Shown here: positions 24,501 through 34,015 of the stretch, piece after piece
Numbering within the stretch: position 1 is the first letter of the stretch
How the letters are laid out: each line of letters starts with the position of its first letter
From: Trichuris trichiura
Lineage: Eukaryota > Nematoda > Enoplea > Trichinellida > Trichuridae
DNA length: 64,000 bases
Direction of reading: 5' to 3'
Assembly (NCBI GenBank): GCA_037903355.1
Contig: JBAJFE010000027.1
Location: forward strand, 558,001-622,000
Notes under the pieces: model-generated
Told to the model about the DNA's origin: nothing
Databases searched by the model: none
The model's input: only the letters and a program-made list of their open reading frames with translations
Translations under genes and position numbers: made by a program

Positions 24501-24694
24501 AAGGATAACCAATGTTGTGCACTCGTCGAGATCGTGGCGGCATCCACGTTTTGGTCCAGCCAAGGACACCATTCCGTCCTTAGCCTCTAGGGTGGTCCGA
24601 ATAGCATGGAAGGAACGATATTGCTACGGAGAAGGATACGACGATGCACGTGTAATCGGCCATTTGGGAGTTGTGGTGCGCCCTGGATCAATTA
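21543..24694. repeat. Composite higher-order repeat unit 2
   Basis: Parts: non-coding block 21543-22312 (GTTGACC-rich at its left); Penelope fragment about 22313-23709; satellite remnant 23710-24694. The inserted composite is 2167 bp and replaces about 325 bp of the normal satellite monomer. Confidence 0.93.
22313..23656 (-). CDS. Penelope-like reverse transcriptase/GIY-YIG fragment, unit 2 (uninterrupted)
   Basis: An open frame of 447 codons with the same truncated start as unit 1; the upstream in-frame TAG is at 23660-23662. Motif B reads QNEGAPLSSPLSP. The catalytic motif is RYVDEIF instead of RYVDDIF, so the second aspartate is replaced by glutamate and polymerase activity is doubtful. 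The GIY-YIG part (VFVINCDCNASYIGETGN, DRFKEH) looks complete and the C terminus ends TLTSE. The Asp-to-Glu change is shared with unit 10 only, suggesting sequence exchange between them or common descent. Confidence 0.88.
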   Translation of the reverse strand: MKDLFTSIPISHKLNRLATLLNNDNRLSERTKLFPCQMAKLVLFCMREGNYFRFQDSFFRQNEGAPLSSPLSPVLAELLMEHLEEIAFEGSDNHCTPRLFKRYVDEIFAIVKKGQEEALLKHLNSTFPGKVSYTIQTEIGRKLPFLDVLVPGNATSLKRTVYRKTTHSERYLHFSSHHPMSVKRGIVTGLVDRAIAICDPEFLNSDLHHIPMTLEKNGYPKIFFCSTIARRLNPTESSSTTERDRLPVLAIAYYVGLGEHLQRLRRQYGFRVFFKSSPSIRSLVRNDKIKVPFQQKPGVVFVINCDCNASYIGETGNTLFDRFKEHMNALNSYRSAEEKLNGIHRTRRGRPGTVPPLQPMEKAKNTSAVAEHSSQCPRDLHPSIICRQSHFRLRQVKESLFIRNNMSINRDKGVKVSSIWPSAISKMGCCSIPNGAPSVRMNTLTSE

Positions 24695-25466
24695 CAGTAG
24701 AACCTCCGATGTTGACTATCTTCCTATGTCGACCACCTCCTAAGTTGACCAAATCTAGGCAAGTTGGTTGTCAGTACGTTAATAAGCGCAAGGTCAACCT
24801 CGATGCGTCGACCATCAACGTATGTGGGAAGTTGACCGCTTTAGCCGTGACCTGGAATATGAACGCACTGCGAACTTGCACTCTGTAAATTGGCCACTTC
24901 GGATTGCTCTGTGTGAGTCACTAGCAGCTGCTAACCATCATTGCCTCAATGTGCTGTTACTCAACGTAGGGAGGCTTTTCATTACCCTACATTGGAGATT
25001 CCTGATTACAGAACTGATTCCGTCGCTTTGACGATGCATCTTTTATGCTTGCCGGCAAAGCTTGCTCGTTTCCTCATGTGCATAAATTCCGACCTACGCG
25101 TTGGCAGCATTCGCCCATTGAGGGAAATATGACAAGTCGAGCCTACTTAAACTCGTTCGCGTCGAGCTCAGTTCCATTCATTCGCTTTGTTATAGGTGTG
25201 CGGCAGGGTGCTTAACGTGTTTTCGCGAGTGAAAATAGCCCGACTTGAACACGGGGTGTTTCTTAACGGGGCAAAGGATTTTCATCTCTACTTCATACGG
25301 TGCGTATTCTTGAAAGTTGATGTGGCCTGAATTTATACCGAAGCAAATGCCCTGCCAATGGATGGATGGGCAATTATTAAGGAAAAATACAGAAGAAGTA
25401 CTTAAACAGTTCGGAGCTTTCGAGACTAACCTTGTCCCGTCGTCCGCGATGGTGCTAATGCTACTT

Positions 25467-25734
25467 TTACTCCGATGTTAAGGTATTCATGGGAACTGAG
25501 GGGGCGCCATTCGGTATGGAACAACATCCCATTTTACTGATAGCAGATGTCCATATCGAGCTGACCTTCACCCCCTTGTCACGGTTAATGGACATGTGAT
25601 TGCGAATGAACAAAGACTCCTTTACTTGCCTAAGGCGAAAATGGCTCTGGCGGCAAATGATGGATGGGTGCAGGTCACGTGGGCATTGAGAGGAATGCTC
25701 AGCAACGGCGGAGGTGTTCTTCGCTTTTTCCATA
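25467..25734 (-). pseudogene. Penelope GIY-YIG fragment, unit 3, 3' part
   Basis: The last about 90 codons of the Penelope frame: the region after the GIY-YIG motif with the segment EKAKNTSAVAEHSSQC, then the tail ending TLTSE. It is the downstream half of a frame interrupted by the BEL/Pao element; the upstream half is at 31907-32977. Joining the two across one copy of the target duplication keeps the same reading frame. Confidence 0.88.
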
Positions 25735-25739
25735 GGTTC
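25735..25739. other. Left target-site duplication of the BEL/Pao element
   Basis: GGTTC before the LTR is repeated at 31902-31906. Uninterrupted units read GGTTG here, so the target copy had one base difference. Both duplication copies are identical, fitting a recent insertion. Confidence 0.88.
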
Positions 25740-26172
25740 TGTAGTCGCTTGATCATGCCAGCCGCTGCACGGCACCGGTTAATGTCATCTCCTAACCTAC
25801 ATAAAAGGACGGCACCTACTAATCCGCAAATGTAGGTAGCGCTTAGGAGTTTGACAGCTGTAAAGGGCACATACTAACTTCACGCTTATAATGCGAGACC
25901 CAGTAAACTAACGACCTTACCCCCCACTGCATTATTATGCCCCCTTCTACGACCACCTACCGTCCACACGTGTATATATATCCTCTATTCTAATCATCAT
26001 TGTTGTTGCATTGTTGCATTATTCCCGTACCGAATCTGCGTCTACCGTTCCGTCCCGAATTTCCGTCTACATATCGAATTTCCGTTTACCTTTCCGTTTG
26101 TATATATCTACCGTTTATACGAAATAAACGGTATCGTTGCTACACGTTGGAGAAAGAAAATCAGCAACGACA
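25740..26172 (+). repeat. 5' LTR of the BEL/Pao element
   Basis: 433 bp, beginning TGTAGTCGCTTG and ending AACGACA (TG...CA). It matches the 3' LTR at 431 of 433 positions by my reading; the differences are at 25899 (C versus A) and 26091 (T versus G). A TATATATA at 25973-25980 and an AATAAA at 26123-26128 are plausible promoter and polyadenylation signals. Several short CCGTTCCG/TTTCCGT-like words repeat between 26030 and 26100. Confidence 0.96.
25973..25980 (+). promoter_or_regulatory. Putative TATA box in the 5' LTR
   Basis: TATATATA about 150 bp upstream of the AATAAA signal in the LTR. The spacing is loose for a U3-R arrangement, so the assignment is tentative. Confidence 0.4.
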
Positions 26173-26174
26173 TT

Positions 26175-26191
26175 TGGTCCTCCGAGCCGGA
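26175..26191 (+). other. Primer-binding site, tRNA-Tyr-like
   Basis: TGGTCCTCCGAGCCGGA starts two bases after the 5' LTR. Its reverse complement ends GGCTCGGAGGACCA, which resembles the 3' end of animal tRNA-Tyr plus CCA. A primer site in exactly this position is expected for an LTR retrotransposon; the tRNA identity is from memory. Confidence 0.75.
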
Positions 26192-26204
26192 TAGGTCAGC
26201 AACA

Positions 26205-29200
26205 ATGCCCAGACGAACCTGTTCCGTTAGATCAGATCGCTCCAAGTCACCCGTTCCCTCAACTTCCGCACGTTCTGACAGTGCCGACAAGTCGACTGCT
26301 GATCTTTCACGGGTATGTGAGCTGCTGACCAATCTTACCGATAGGTTGGACCGTGTGGTCCTTACCTTGGAAACGAACCCGATCACTCCTGACCAAAGAA
26401 CAAGGGAGATAGATTCAGGCCAGTCTAAAGTAGAAGCTGCCCAAGTGCCAGCTCTTTCGCAGAATGCGATTCCGTCGACTGGTAGTGCCGTTAAAATTGA
26501 TGAGTCTTGGTTTCCGTCAGAGACATCGTCTCTACCCACTCATCTGCAAGTTCCGAACCCATGGTTGCAAAAATTAGTTCCAGCAGCCAACGTTGAGGTG
26601 TTCGATGGCGACCCCAAATGTTGGCCCCGTTTCATAGCCGGCTTCAAATCTATGGTCCATGATTCGTTAGCGTCTGATGTCGACCGGCTCGCCTTGCTGG
26701 CCCAGTTGCTCTCTCCACGTATCCGAGAGGGTTTTGCTGGACTGTTGTCAGCGCCCACCATGTACCGTCAAGTGTTAAAAGAGCTGGAACAACTGTATGG
26801 CGATCCTGATGCCACAGTTCAGTCTCATGCCCTCATGCTAGCGAACGTCGATTCATTACGAAGCGAATCCGTGGCAGAACTGGAACGCTTTTACTTGCAA
26901 GTGAATGGGCCGGTAAGCGTACTCGAGATGAACAACCGTCATCACGAATTGAACTCTATTGTTCTACTCAGCCAAGTTTCGAGTAAGTTGACTAGAAATT
27001 TACGCGAAAAATGGGCGCATCACGTTCATTCACGATCGCTGGAAACGCTAACCTTAAGACACTTTGTCGATTGGATGAGAAATTTAGTAATAGAGAAGCG
27101 CTTCTTAGCAAACTTCGTGAACCGCGAGCAAATTACGCCCCCACCGTCGTCAGTAGGAAAACGTCGGGAAAGGCCACACTTACCGACAAATCCAAAATTA
27201 GTGGGAACCACGGTCATGGCACCAGTGCGCCTATGCATAGTTTGTGAATCAGATTCTCACAGTATAACGTCATGCCCTGTCTTTTCTAATAAGGACATAA
27301 CTGACCGCTTAAAGGTGGTGCGTCAGAAAAGACTATGTCTGCGATGTCTTAAGCCTGGGCACTTGAAACAGGATTGTCGGTCAAAGGGAAAATGTTCTGT
27401 GCGTGGATGTAAAGGAACACACCATCCATTGATTCATGGAGCACCGAGAATGTACTCGAATCAAGATCCCGGACAAGCAGCAGTAAGCTCTGGGCAAGAT
27501 CATGCATCTGTCACTAAGATAAATTGCCAGACAAAGAAGGTTCGTGTTCTTTGCGCTGTTGTACCTGTCCAGGTGACGTTTGGCCCCACTACTTGCACCG
27601 CATACGCACTGCTCGATAGCGGAGCTGAGGTATCAATGATGTCAAGCCAATTATCGCGACGGTTAAACATTCAAGGCGACAAGCGAATGTTTAATATTCG
27701 CACTATTAATGGAATGTCGCAGGTTTCCGCAACCGAGTCTGAATGCACGATCTCCGCATTGGATAAGTCCGCTTCCTTTAAAGTGGATCCGGTAATAGTA
27801 GTCCCGAACATGGATTTGTCCGTCCGTTCAATCCCTCGTCAGTTTCTGCAGTCGAATTGGCCTCATCTGATTGATTTACCGCTTCATGACATAGCCGATG
27901 ATGATATCGATCTTCTCATTGGAATGAATGTCCCGCTGGCCCATCGTCACTATGACCTAAGACTTCCAAAAAGTGGTCCAACTGGACCGATCGGCGTGAG
28001 AACACCATTCGGATGGACAGTTGTAGGAAAGGTGCCCGATGTAGATCGATGTCTCGACCCAAACGTAGGGCACATTTCCATCCGCCGCCATATATGTATG
28101 CCTGTTTCTGGGCTGGACGAGCTGAAGCAAGAATTAGAGCGCTTTTGGTCCATAGAAACAAATGATGCTAGTAACAACAACAGAGCATCAGCTGACGACG
28201 AACTGTCCTTAGACATTTTACGAAGAACGACCCGCTTTAACGGTGTCAGATATGAGGTAGGAATGCTATGGAAGACACCTTCCATACAACTACCAAACAA
28301 TAAGGCAGCAATACTACGTCGGTTTTACCGATCGGAACGCCGACTGATGAGTCAGCAATGGTTGATGAAGGCGTATACCGAAGCAATGGAAGAGTCTCTC
28401 CAACTAGGTCATGCCGAAAGAGTCGACGAAGGTTCCATGAACAGCAGTCCCGGAAGAAGTTGGTTCTTACCGCACCATGCAGTTGTCTCTTCGCAAAGGC
28501 CAGGCAAGGTCCGGGTAGTGTTCGACGCGTCAGCACGATATCAGGGCATATCGTTGAACGATTGCCTGCAAAAAGGGCCTGACCTTTTGGTAGACCTGGT
28601 CAGGATGCTGCTAAAATTCCGAAGCCGAAAGGTACCATTCTCGGCCGACATAGAGAAAATGTACCATCAAGTCGAGGTGCCAGTTACAGACCGACCAGCA
28701 TTACAATTCTTCTGGCGAAGGCCGGGTTCGAAAAAATGCCCTGTTGTTTACCGAATGCGTGTGCATGTCTTCGGCGTAACATCTTCTCCGAGTTGTTGCA
28801 TGTATGCATTACGCCAAGCAGCCGAAGCACACCGGAATACCTTTCCCGAAGCAGCAGACCGTATTCACGAAAACATTTACGTAGACAATCTGCTAGACTC
28901 TGTTGATACAGTGAAAGAAGCGCAGACACTTCAAGAGCAGATTGTGACAATCCTAGGTAAATCTGGTTTTCGAATGAGGAAATGGGCATCCTCCTCCCGA
29001 AGTCTGCTTGCTAAAATCCCGCCAAGTGAAAGGGCCGAGCCACAAGTCGATCTAACACGAGACACGCTCGGAAATGAGAAGACTTTAGGCCTTCTCTGGG
29101 ACTGCGAAAACGATGTATTTCGTTTCAACTGGACGAAGCCGGAAGGCTTTCCCCATACCAAAAGGCGAATTCTAAGCATTGTAGCCCGCGTCTTTGATCC

Positions 29201-31481
29201 GTTAGGGTTTCTAGCCCCAGTCACCGTTGAGGCGCGGATAAGACTACAAGAGCTTTGGATCGCCAAGTACGGATGGGATGACACCCCTGACGAACAGTTT
29301 CTTGCTCGTTGGAACGCGTGGTTGACCGACATGAACAACCTTTCCACGCTTGCTGTTCCGCGATGCGTACGTCCAACCGGAGAACCCACAGAACTGCACA
29401 TTTTTTCGGACGCCAGCAAAGTGGCATACGGAGCCGTTGCATACCTACGAGTCGGTTCTGATGGAAACAACCCTCACATTACGCTGGTCATGGCACGGGC
29501 TCGCGTAGCGCCAATACGCCAGATGACCATTCCGCGGTTGGAACTGCAAGCAGCTGTGATCGCAGTGAGGCTAGCCAGCTCAATTACCAACGGATTGAGT
29601 TTGAGCATTGGTGATGTGATATTTTGGACTGACTCATCAGTAGTATTACATTGGTTAAACGGGGACGGACACCGGTATTCTCAATTTGTTGAAAATCGCA
29701 TTACTGAAATATTGAATGCCTCAACCGTTGCTCAATGGCGCTTCGTACCAGGCAAAGAAAATCCAGCCGACGACTTATCAAGAGGGCTCACGGTCAGGTC
29801 GTTGAACTGCGACCACCGGTGGTTCAAAGGGCCAGAGTTTCTTTACTATCACCGATCTGACTGGCCGACCTTTGAACTGCCCTTTAAGGGAATCAAGAAA
29901 CAACATCTTGAAGAACTACTGACAGCTCGCGCCCTTCGACTACAGCGTCCAGAAAGAAGTGACGATGCGATAATATACGCCATATCACGAACGTCCGAAC
30001 TGCGTCGTCTGTTACGCGTTGTTCGCTTGATACAACGTTTTGCAAGCCTGTGCCGTCCATCAGAAGCCAACCTCGCGCAACCGGGTGCAGAAAATTCGTC
30101 CTTTGCCGAAGCATGGAAGTTGTGTATCCGGAAGGTTCAAGAAGAATGCTTCCCAGTGGATATCAACTCACTAAAAACCAAAGGGGGAGTTCCTCTACGG
30201 AGCGGACTTCGTCAGCTAAACCCCTTTTTGGACGAATTTGGCATCATCCGTGTCGGTGGACGGTTGAAACATAGCCACTTGAGTGCAGAAGCAAAGCACC
30301 CTCCGATCCTTCCGTCGAAACATCATTTTACAACGGTGTTAATCGAACAAGTTCACAGAGATCGGCTGCACTCAGGTACCGAGGACACATTGGCCGAATT
30401 ACGAGCTCAAGCATGGGTAATAAATGGAAGAGCTGCTGTCCGCCGTGCAATTTACAATTGTGTGACGTGCCGAAAAAATGAAGCAAGGCCTATGACTCCA
30501 CCCTTAGCTCAACTACCGCAATTCCGTGTTGAAAGACCGGCTCATGTTTTTGAGTCAACCGGAATAGATTACTTCGGTCCAATATCCGTGTCCGAAAGAA
30601 GGTCCTCGGTAAAACGCTGGATATGCCTGTTCACGTGTATGGCGGTACGCGCCGTACATTTGGAAGTTTGTAGGTCAATGGATGCAGATAGCTTTTTGTG
30701 TACGTTCAGGCGGTTCGTTGCACGAAGGGGCATGCCGTCATTATGCATATCTGACAACGGAACTAACTTCGTGGCAGGCCAACGAGAACTTTCAGAAGGT
30801 GTTCAACGGCTAAATTCGACGCGCGTCGAAGGATACATGACACAAAAGGGCGTGAAGTGGCCATTCAACCCTACCGGCGCACCACATTTTGGTGGAGCAT
30901 GGGAACGTCTGATTTGTAGAGCAAAATGGGCACTGATAGTGGCTTTAAACGGTCAACGTCTCAGGGACGAAATTTTCGAAACCGTGATTGTAGAAACTGA
31001 AGGTCTCCTGAATGGACGTCCTTTAACTCACGTCAGTCATCATCCGGATGACGCAGAGCCACTAACACCTAACCATTTTCTGCTCGGACGCCCGTACGCA
31101 ATAGTTCCACCAGATGTTTTCCGCCCCAAAGAAATAACGTCCCGTCGCCACTGGAGGATGGCACAAACGATAGTGAATCACTTCTGGCGTCGCTGGATGC
31201 GTGAATACCTCCCGACGCTAAACAGGGGTCGCGCAGAACGGCTGAAGCAGGAGAACATCATGACTGGGGATGTAGTACTGCTAGCGGACCCATCGAACCC
31301 CAGAGGTGTTCGGAGAATGGGATGCCTAGAGAAGCTATACCCTGGACAACACGGCATCGTTCGCGTAGTGGACGTTCGAACCTCGCGCGGTACATTTAGA
31401 CGCCCCGTCTCACGTCTGATCAAGCTGACTTCAACGGTCACCAATACATGCGAAACGCCGCGGGAGAATGTAGTCGCTTGA
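26205..31481 (+). CDS. BEL/Pao gag-pol polyprotein
   Basis: One uninterrupted frame of 1758 codons from an ATG, 33 bp after the 5' LTR, to a TGA just inside the 3' LTR. Domains: Gag region of DUF1759 type at about 115-260 ([14 protein letters not shown] from 130); zinc knuckle CX2CX4HX4C at 378-391; aspartic protease DSGA at 471-474; reverse transcriptase with motif A aspartate near 815 and YVDN at 892-895; RNase H region with aspartate 1069; integrase with an HHCC finger ending Cys1419/Cys1422 and catalytic Asp1455, Asp1517 and Glu1567; DUF5641-like tail. YVDN instead of YVDD is normal for BEL/Pao. The length suits the family and no key residue is missing that I can see. The product would be cut by its own protease and would copy and integrate the element. 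Confidence 0.95.
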   Translation: MPRRTCSVRSDRSKSPVPSTSARSDSADKSTADLSRVCELLTNLTDRLDRVVLTLETNPITPDQRTREIDSGQSKVEAAQVPALSQNAIPSTGSAVKIDESWFPSETSSLPTHLQVPNPWLQKLVPAANVEVFDGDPKCWPRFIAGFKSMVHDSLASDVDRLALLAQLLSPRIREGFAGLLSAPTMYRQVLKELEQLYGDPDATVQSHALMLANVDSLRSESVAELERFYLQVNGPVSVLEMNNRHHELNSIVLLSQVSSKLTRNLREKWAHHVHSRSLETLTLRHFVDWMRNLVIEKRFLANFVNREQITPPPSSVGKRRERPHLPTNPKLVGTTVMAPVRLCIVCESDSHSITSCPVFSNKDITDRLKVVRQKRLCLRCLKPGHLKQDCRSKGKCSVRGCKGTHHPLIHGAPRMYSNQDPGQAAVSSGQDHASVTKINCQTKKVRVLCAVVPVQVTFGPTTCTAYALLDSGAEVSMMSSQLSRRLNIQGDKRMFNIRTINGMSQVSATESECTISALDKSASFKVDPVIVVPNMDLSVRSIPRQFLQSNWPHLIDLPLHDIADDDIDLLIGMNVPLAHRHYDLRLPKSGPTGPIGVRTPFGWTVVGKVPDVDRCLDPNVGHISIRRHICMPVSGLDELKQELERFWSIETNDASNNNRASADDELSLDILRRTTRFNGVRYEVGMLWKTPSIQLPNNKAAILRRFYRSERRLMSQQWLMKAYTEAMEESLQLGHAERVDEGSMNSSPGRSWFLPHHAVVSSQRPGKVRVVFDASARYQGISLNDCLQKGPDLLVDLVRMLLKFRSRKVPFSADIEKMYHQVEVPVTDRPALQFFWRRPGSKKCPVVYRMRVHVFGVTSSPSCCMYALRQAAEAHRNTFPEAADRIHENIYVDNLLDSVDTVKEAQTLQEQIVTILGKSGFRMRKWASSSRSLLAKIPPSERAEPQVDLTRDTLGNEKTLGLLWDCENDVFRFNWTKPEGFPHTKRRILSIVARVFDPLGFLAPVTVEARIRLQELWIAKYGWDDTPDEQFLARWNAWLTDMNNLSTLAVPRCVRPTGEPTELHIFSDASKVAYGAVAYLRVGSDGNNPHITLVMARARVAPIRQMTIPRLELQAAVIAVRLASSITNGLSLSIGDVIFWTDSSVVLHWLNGDGHRYSQFVENRITEILNASTVAQWRFVPGKENPADDLSRGLTVRSLNCDHRWFKGPEFLYYHRSDWPTFELPFKGIKKQHLEELLTARALRLQRPERSDDAIIYAISRTSELRRLLRVVRLIQRFASLCRPSEANLAQPGAENSSFAEAWKLCIRKVQEECFPVDINSLKTKGGVPLRSGLRQLNPFLDEFGIIRVGGRLKHSHLSAEAKHPPILPSKHHFTTVLIEQVHRDRLHSGTEDTLAELRAQAWVINGRAAVRRAIYNCVTCRKNEARPMTPPLAQLPQFRVERPAHVFESTGIDYFGPISVSERRSSVKRWICLFTCMAVRAVHLEVCRSMDADSFLCTFRRFVARRGMPSLCISDNGTNFVAGQRELSEGVQRLNSTRVEGYMTQKGVKWPFNPTGAPHFGGAWERLICRAKWALIVALNGQRLRDEIFETVIVETEGLLNGRPLTHVSHHPDDAEPLTPNHFLLGRPYAIVPPDVFRPKEITSRRHWRMAQTIVNHFWRRWMREYLPTLNRGRAERLKQENIMTGDVVLLADPSNPRGVRRMGCLEKLYPGQHGIVRVVDVRTSRGTFRRPVSRLIKLTSTVTNTCETPRENVVA
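31460..31468 (+). other. Possible polypurine tract
   Basis: GCGGGAGAA lies directly before the 3' LTR. It is short and has one pyrimidine, but no better purine run is close. It would prime plus-strand synthesis. Confidence 0.5.
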
Positions 31482-31901
31482 TCATGCCAGCCGCTGCACG
31501 GCACCGGTTAATGTCATCTCCTAACCTACATAAAAGGACGGCACCTACTAATCCGCAAATGTAGGTAGCGCTTAGGAGTTTGACAGCTGTAAAGGGCACA
31601 TACTAACTTCACGCTTATAATGCGAGAACCAGTAAACTAACGACCTTACCCCCCACTGCATTATTATGCCCCCTTCTACGACCACCTACCGTCCACACGT
31701 GTATATATATCCTCTATTCTAATCATCATTGTTGTTGCATTGTTGCATTATTCCCGTACCGAATCTGCGTCTACCGTTCCGTCCCGAATTTCCGTCTACA
31801 TATCGAATTTCCGTTTACCGTTCCGTTTGTATATATCTACCGTTTATACGAAATAAACGGTATCGTTGCTACACGTTGGAGAAAGAAAATCAGCAACGAC
31901 A
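31469..31901 (+). repeat. 3' LTR of the BEL/Pao element
   Basis: 433 bp starting TGTAGTCGCTTG and ending CA. The last four codons and stop of the polyprotein fall in its first 13 bases. AATAAA is at 31852-31857. It is followed by the GGTTC duplication. Confidence 0.96.
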
Positions 31902-31906
31902 GGTTC
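31902..31906. other. Right target-site duplication of the BEL/Pao element
   Basis: GGTTC, identical to 25735-25739; the Penelope sequence resumes with TAAAGCAGG. Confidence 0.88.
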
Positions 31907-32977
31907 TAAAGCAGGCACGGTTCCAGGGCGTCCCCGACGTATCCTGTGTATTCCATCCAGCTTCTCTTCCGCTGATCGGTAACCGTTGAGCGCACTCATG
32001 TGTTCCTTAAATCTGTCAAATAATGTATTGCCCGTTTCTCCTATGTAAGAGGCGTTGCAATCACAATTAATCACATAAACAACTCCAGGTTTCTGTTGGA
32101 ATGGCACCTTGATCTTATCGTTGCGCACTAAGGAACGGAGGCTGGGAGAAGACTTGAAGAAAACGCGGAAGCCGTACTGGCGTCCCAGACGTTGCAAGTG
32201 TTCCCCCAGGCCGACCTAGTAGGGAATGGTGACGACTGGAAGACGATCTCTCTCAGTAGTTGAGGAGGACTCGGTAGGGTTTAGCCTTCGCGTTATGGTG
32301 GAGCAGAAAATGGTTTTGGGGTAGCCATTTTTCTCCAACGTCATTGGAATGTGGAGTAAATCAGGATTCAGGAATTCTGGATCGCAGATTGCGATGGCGC
32401 GGTCCACCAACCCTGTCACTATGCCCCTCTTCACTGACATGGAGTGGTCTGAGGAGAAATGCACGTATCTGTCCGAATGCGTTGTTTTCCTATATACTGT
32501 TCTCTTTAAAGACGTGGCATTTCGGGGAACTAACACATCCAGTAAGGGAAGTTTCCTGCCTATTTCCCTTTCAATTGTACAGGAAACTTTTCTCGGGAAG
32601 ATCGAGTTCAAGTGTTTCAAAAGAGCTTCCTCCTGTCCTTTTTTAACAATGGCAAAAATATCATCTACATAGCGCTTGAACAGGCGGGGAGTGCAATGGT
32701 TGTCCGAACCTTCGAAGGCAATTTCTTCTAGGTGCTCCATGAGCAGCTCTGCGAGGGCCGGAGAAAGCGGACTGCCCAATGGTGCTCCCTCGTTCTGTCG
32801 GAAGAAGCTGCCTTGAAACCTGAAGTAGTTCCCTTCACGCATACAGAACAAAACTAACTTTGCTATTTGACAAGGAAACAGCTTAGTTCTCTCACTTAAC
32901 CTGTCGTCATTGTTCAATAGGGTTTCTAGTCTATTGAGTTTATGTGAAATAGGAATGGAGGTAAAGAGATCCTTCAC
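31907..32977 (-). pseudogene. Penelope reverse transcriptase/GIY-YIG fragment, unit 3, 5' part
   Basis: Carries the RT motifs (DVKDLFTSIP, QNEGAPLGSPLSP, RYVDDIF) and the GIY-YIG core. An in-frame TAG at 32216-32218 replaces a tyrosine codon (IPYY in other units), splitting the frame after 253 codons; the rest continues in frame down to the BEL/Pao insertion. The same TAG occurs in units 5, 7 and 9. Another TAG precedes motif A at 32981-32983. Confidence 0.9.
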
Positions 32978-34015
32978 ATCCTAACTTACCGGAAAGTCTG
33001 AATCAGAAACTTGGAAAGAGCGCAGGGAAACGCTGCTGCCGCGAACGATTTCGTTTCTTTCCTTCCCTGCAAAGTACCAGAAGCATTGGAAACTGAACCC
33101 ACTGCGGACGACCATAGAGCATATTTTTGCGAGAATGGTCCACTTCCGCTTCCCCGTATATCGAGCTTTCAACAGCTGGACAGCGAACGATGTGTCGGCA
33201 TTCATCGAGCGCTGATGGTTGAATAAACCTTCCATATGAGTGAAAACACGAAGGCATAGACCCGCTTCCTCCGTCGACGGAGCAATTGTGCTCGCAAGTT
33301 GACCACACTGGTGTACCTCTCTATCGACAGCGCACCGGTGTCCCCAGTCGGAAGCGCTAACTTCTTCTGGGTTCGCCTCAACTGGGAATTGCATATTCCT
33401 GAATCACTCTTGTAGGCAGCGAGCAGCTTGTAGCATTCCTATGCGCCCTTCTGCCAGCTGTTTTCCAAAACATTGTTACATTGCATGCTCCTTCTTCTTG
33501 GCTCCGACGGCCTCCAGCTGTAGAGCTGAGGAACCGTAATAGTATCTCCTCATTCGTCTGCGTTTGGCCAGTCGCAGCTTTTCGTTCCGTGGGTAGAACA
33601 GACGCAGGTGTCGCACACGACACCACGTCACCCGACACTAGCCTAAATTCTCAATAATTTCGTCTACCCTCCTATGCGCTAATAACGTCCGGAATCGGCT
33701 CAACGTTCAATAACGTGGTGTCGGGAGTACGCGGCAGACAATTGCTGAATACTTGCACCGTGCTAAAGGAAAGACGCAAGGGGAAGTGGCCTCATCCCAT
33801 GAGCACCAAACAGTTTTCCTCAAGGATAACCAATGTTGTGCACTCGTCGAGATCGTGGCGGCATCCACGTTTTGGTCCAGCCAAGGACACCATTCCGTCC
33901 TTAGCCTCTAGGGTGGTCCGAATAGCATGGAAGGAACGATATTGCTACGGAGAAGGATACGACGATGCACGTGTAATCGTCCATTTGGGAGTTGTGGTGC
34001 GCCCTGGATCAATTA

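Larger units (their letters stand above)
25740..31901 (+). mobile_element. BEL/Pao LTR retrotransposon, apparently complete
   Basis: 6162 bp with identical-length LTRs (433 bp, 2 differences), a 5-bp target duplication, a primer-binding site directly after the 5' LTR, one long gag-pol frame and no envelope gene. It is inserted in the sense opposite to the Penelope fragment it interrupts. Protein motifs (YVDN in the reverse transcriptase, DUF1759-type Gag, DUF5641-type C terminus) are those of the BEL/Pao group. LTR identity of about 99.5% and the intact frame indicate a young insertion, later than the amplification of the composite array. Confidence 0.96.
24695..34015. repeat. Composite higher-order repeat unit 3, split by the BEL/Pao insertion
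   Basis: Parts: non-coding block 24695-25466; Penelope 3' part 25467-25739; BEL/Pao element 25740-31901; Penelope 5' part from 31907; satellite remnant 33031-34015. Without the element and one copy of the 5-bp duplication the unit is 3154 bp, the normal length. Confidence 0.93.

Noticed and set aside
24394..24888. A 164-codon plus-strand frame crossing satellite and GTTGACC block, present in several units
   Set aside because: It has no ATG start, is low in recognisable motifs, and its recurrence is explained by array homogenisation.
25740..31901. The LTR element as an endogenous retrovirus
   Set aside because: There is no envelope frame between integrase and the 3' LTR, and the protein motifs are of the BEL/Pao retrotransposon type.
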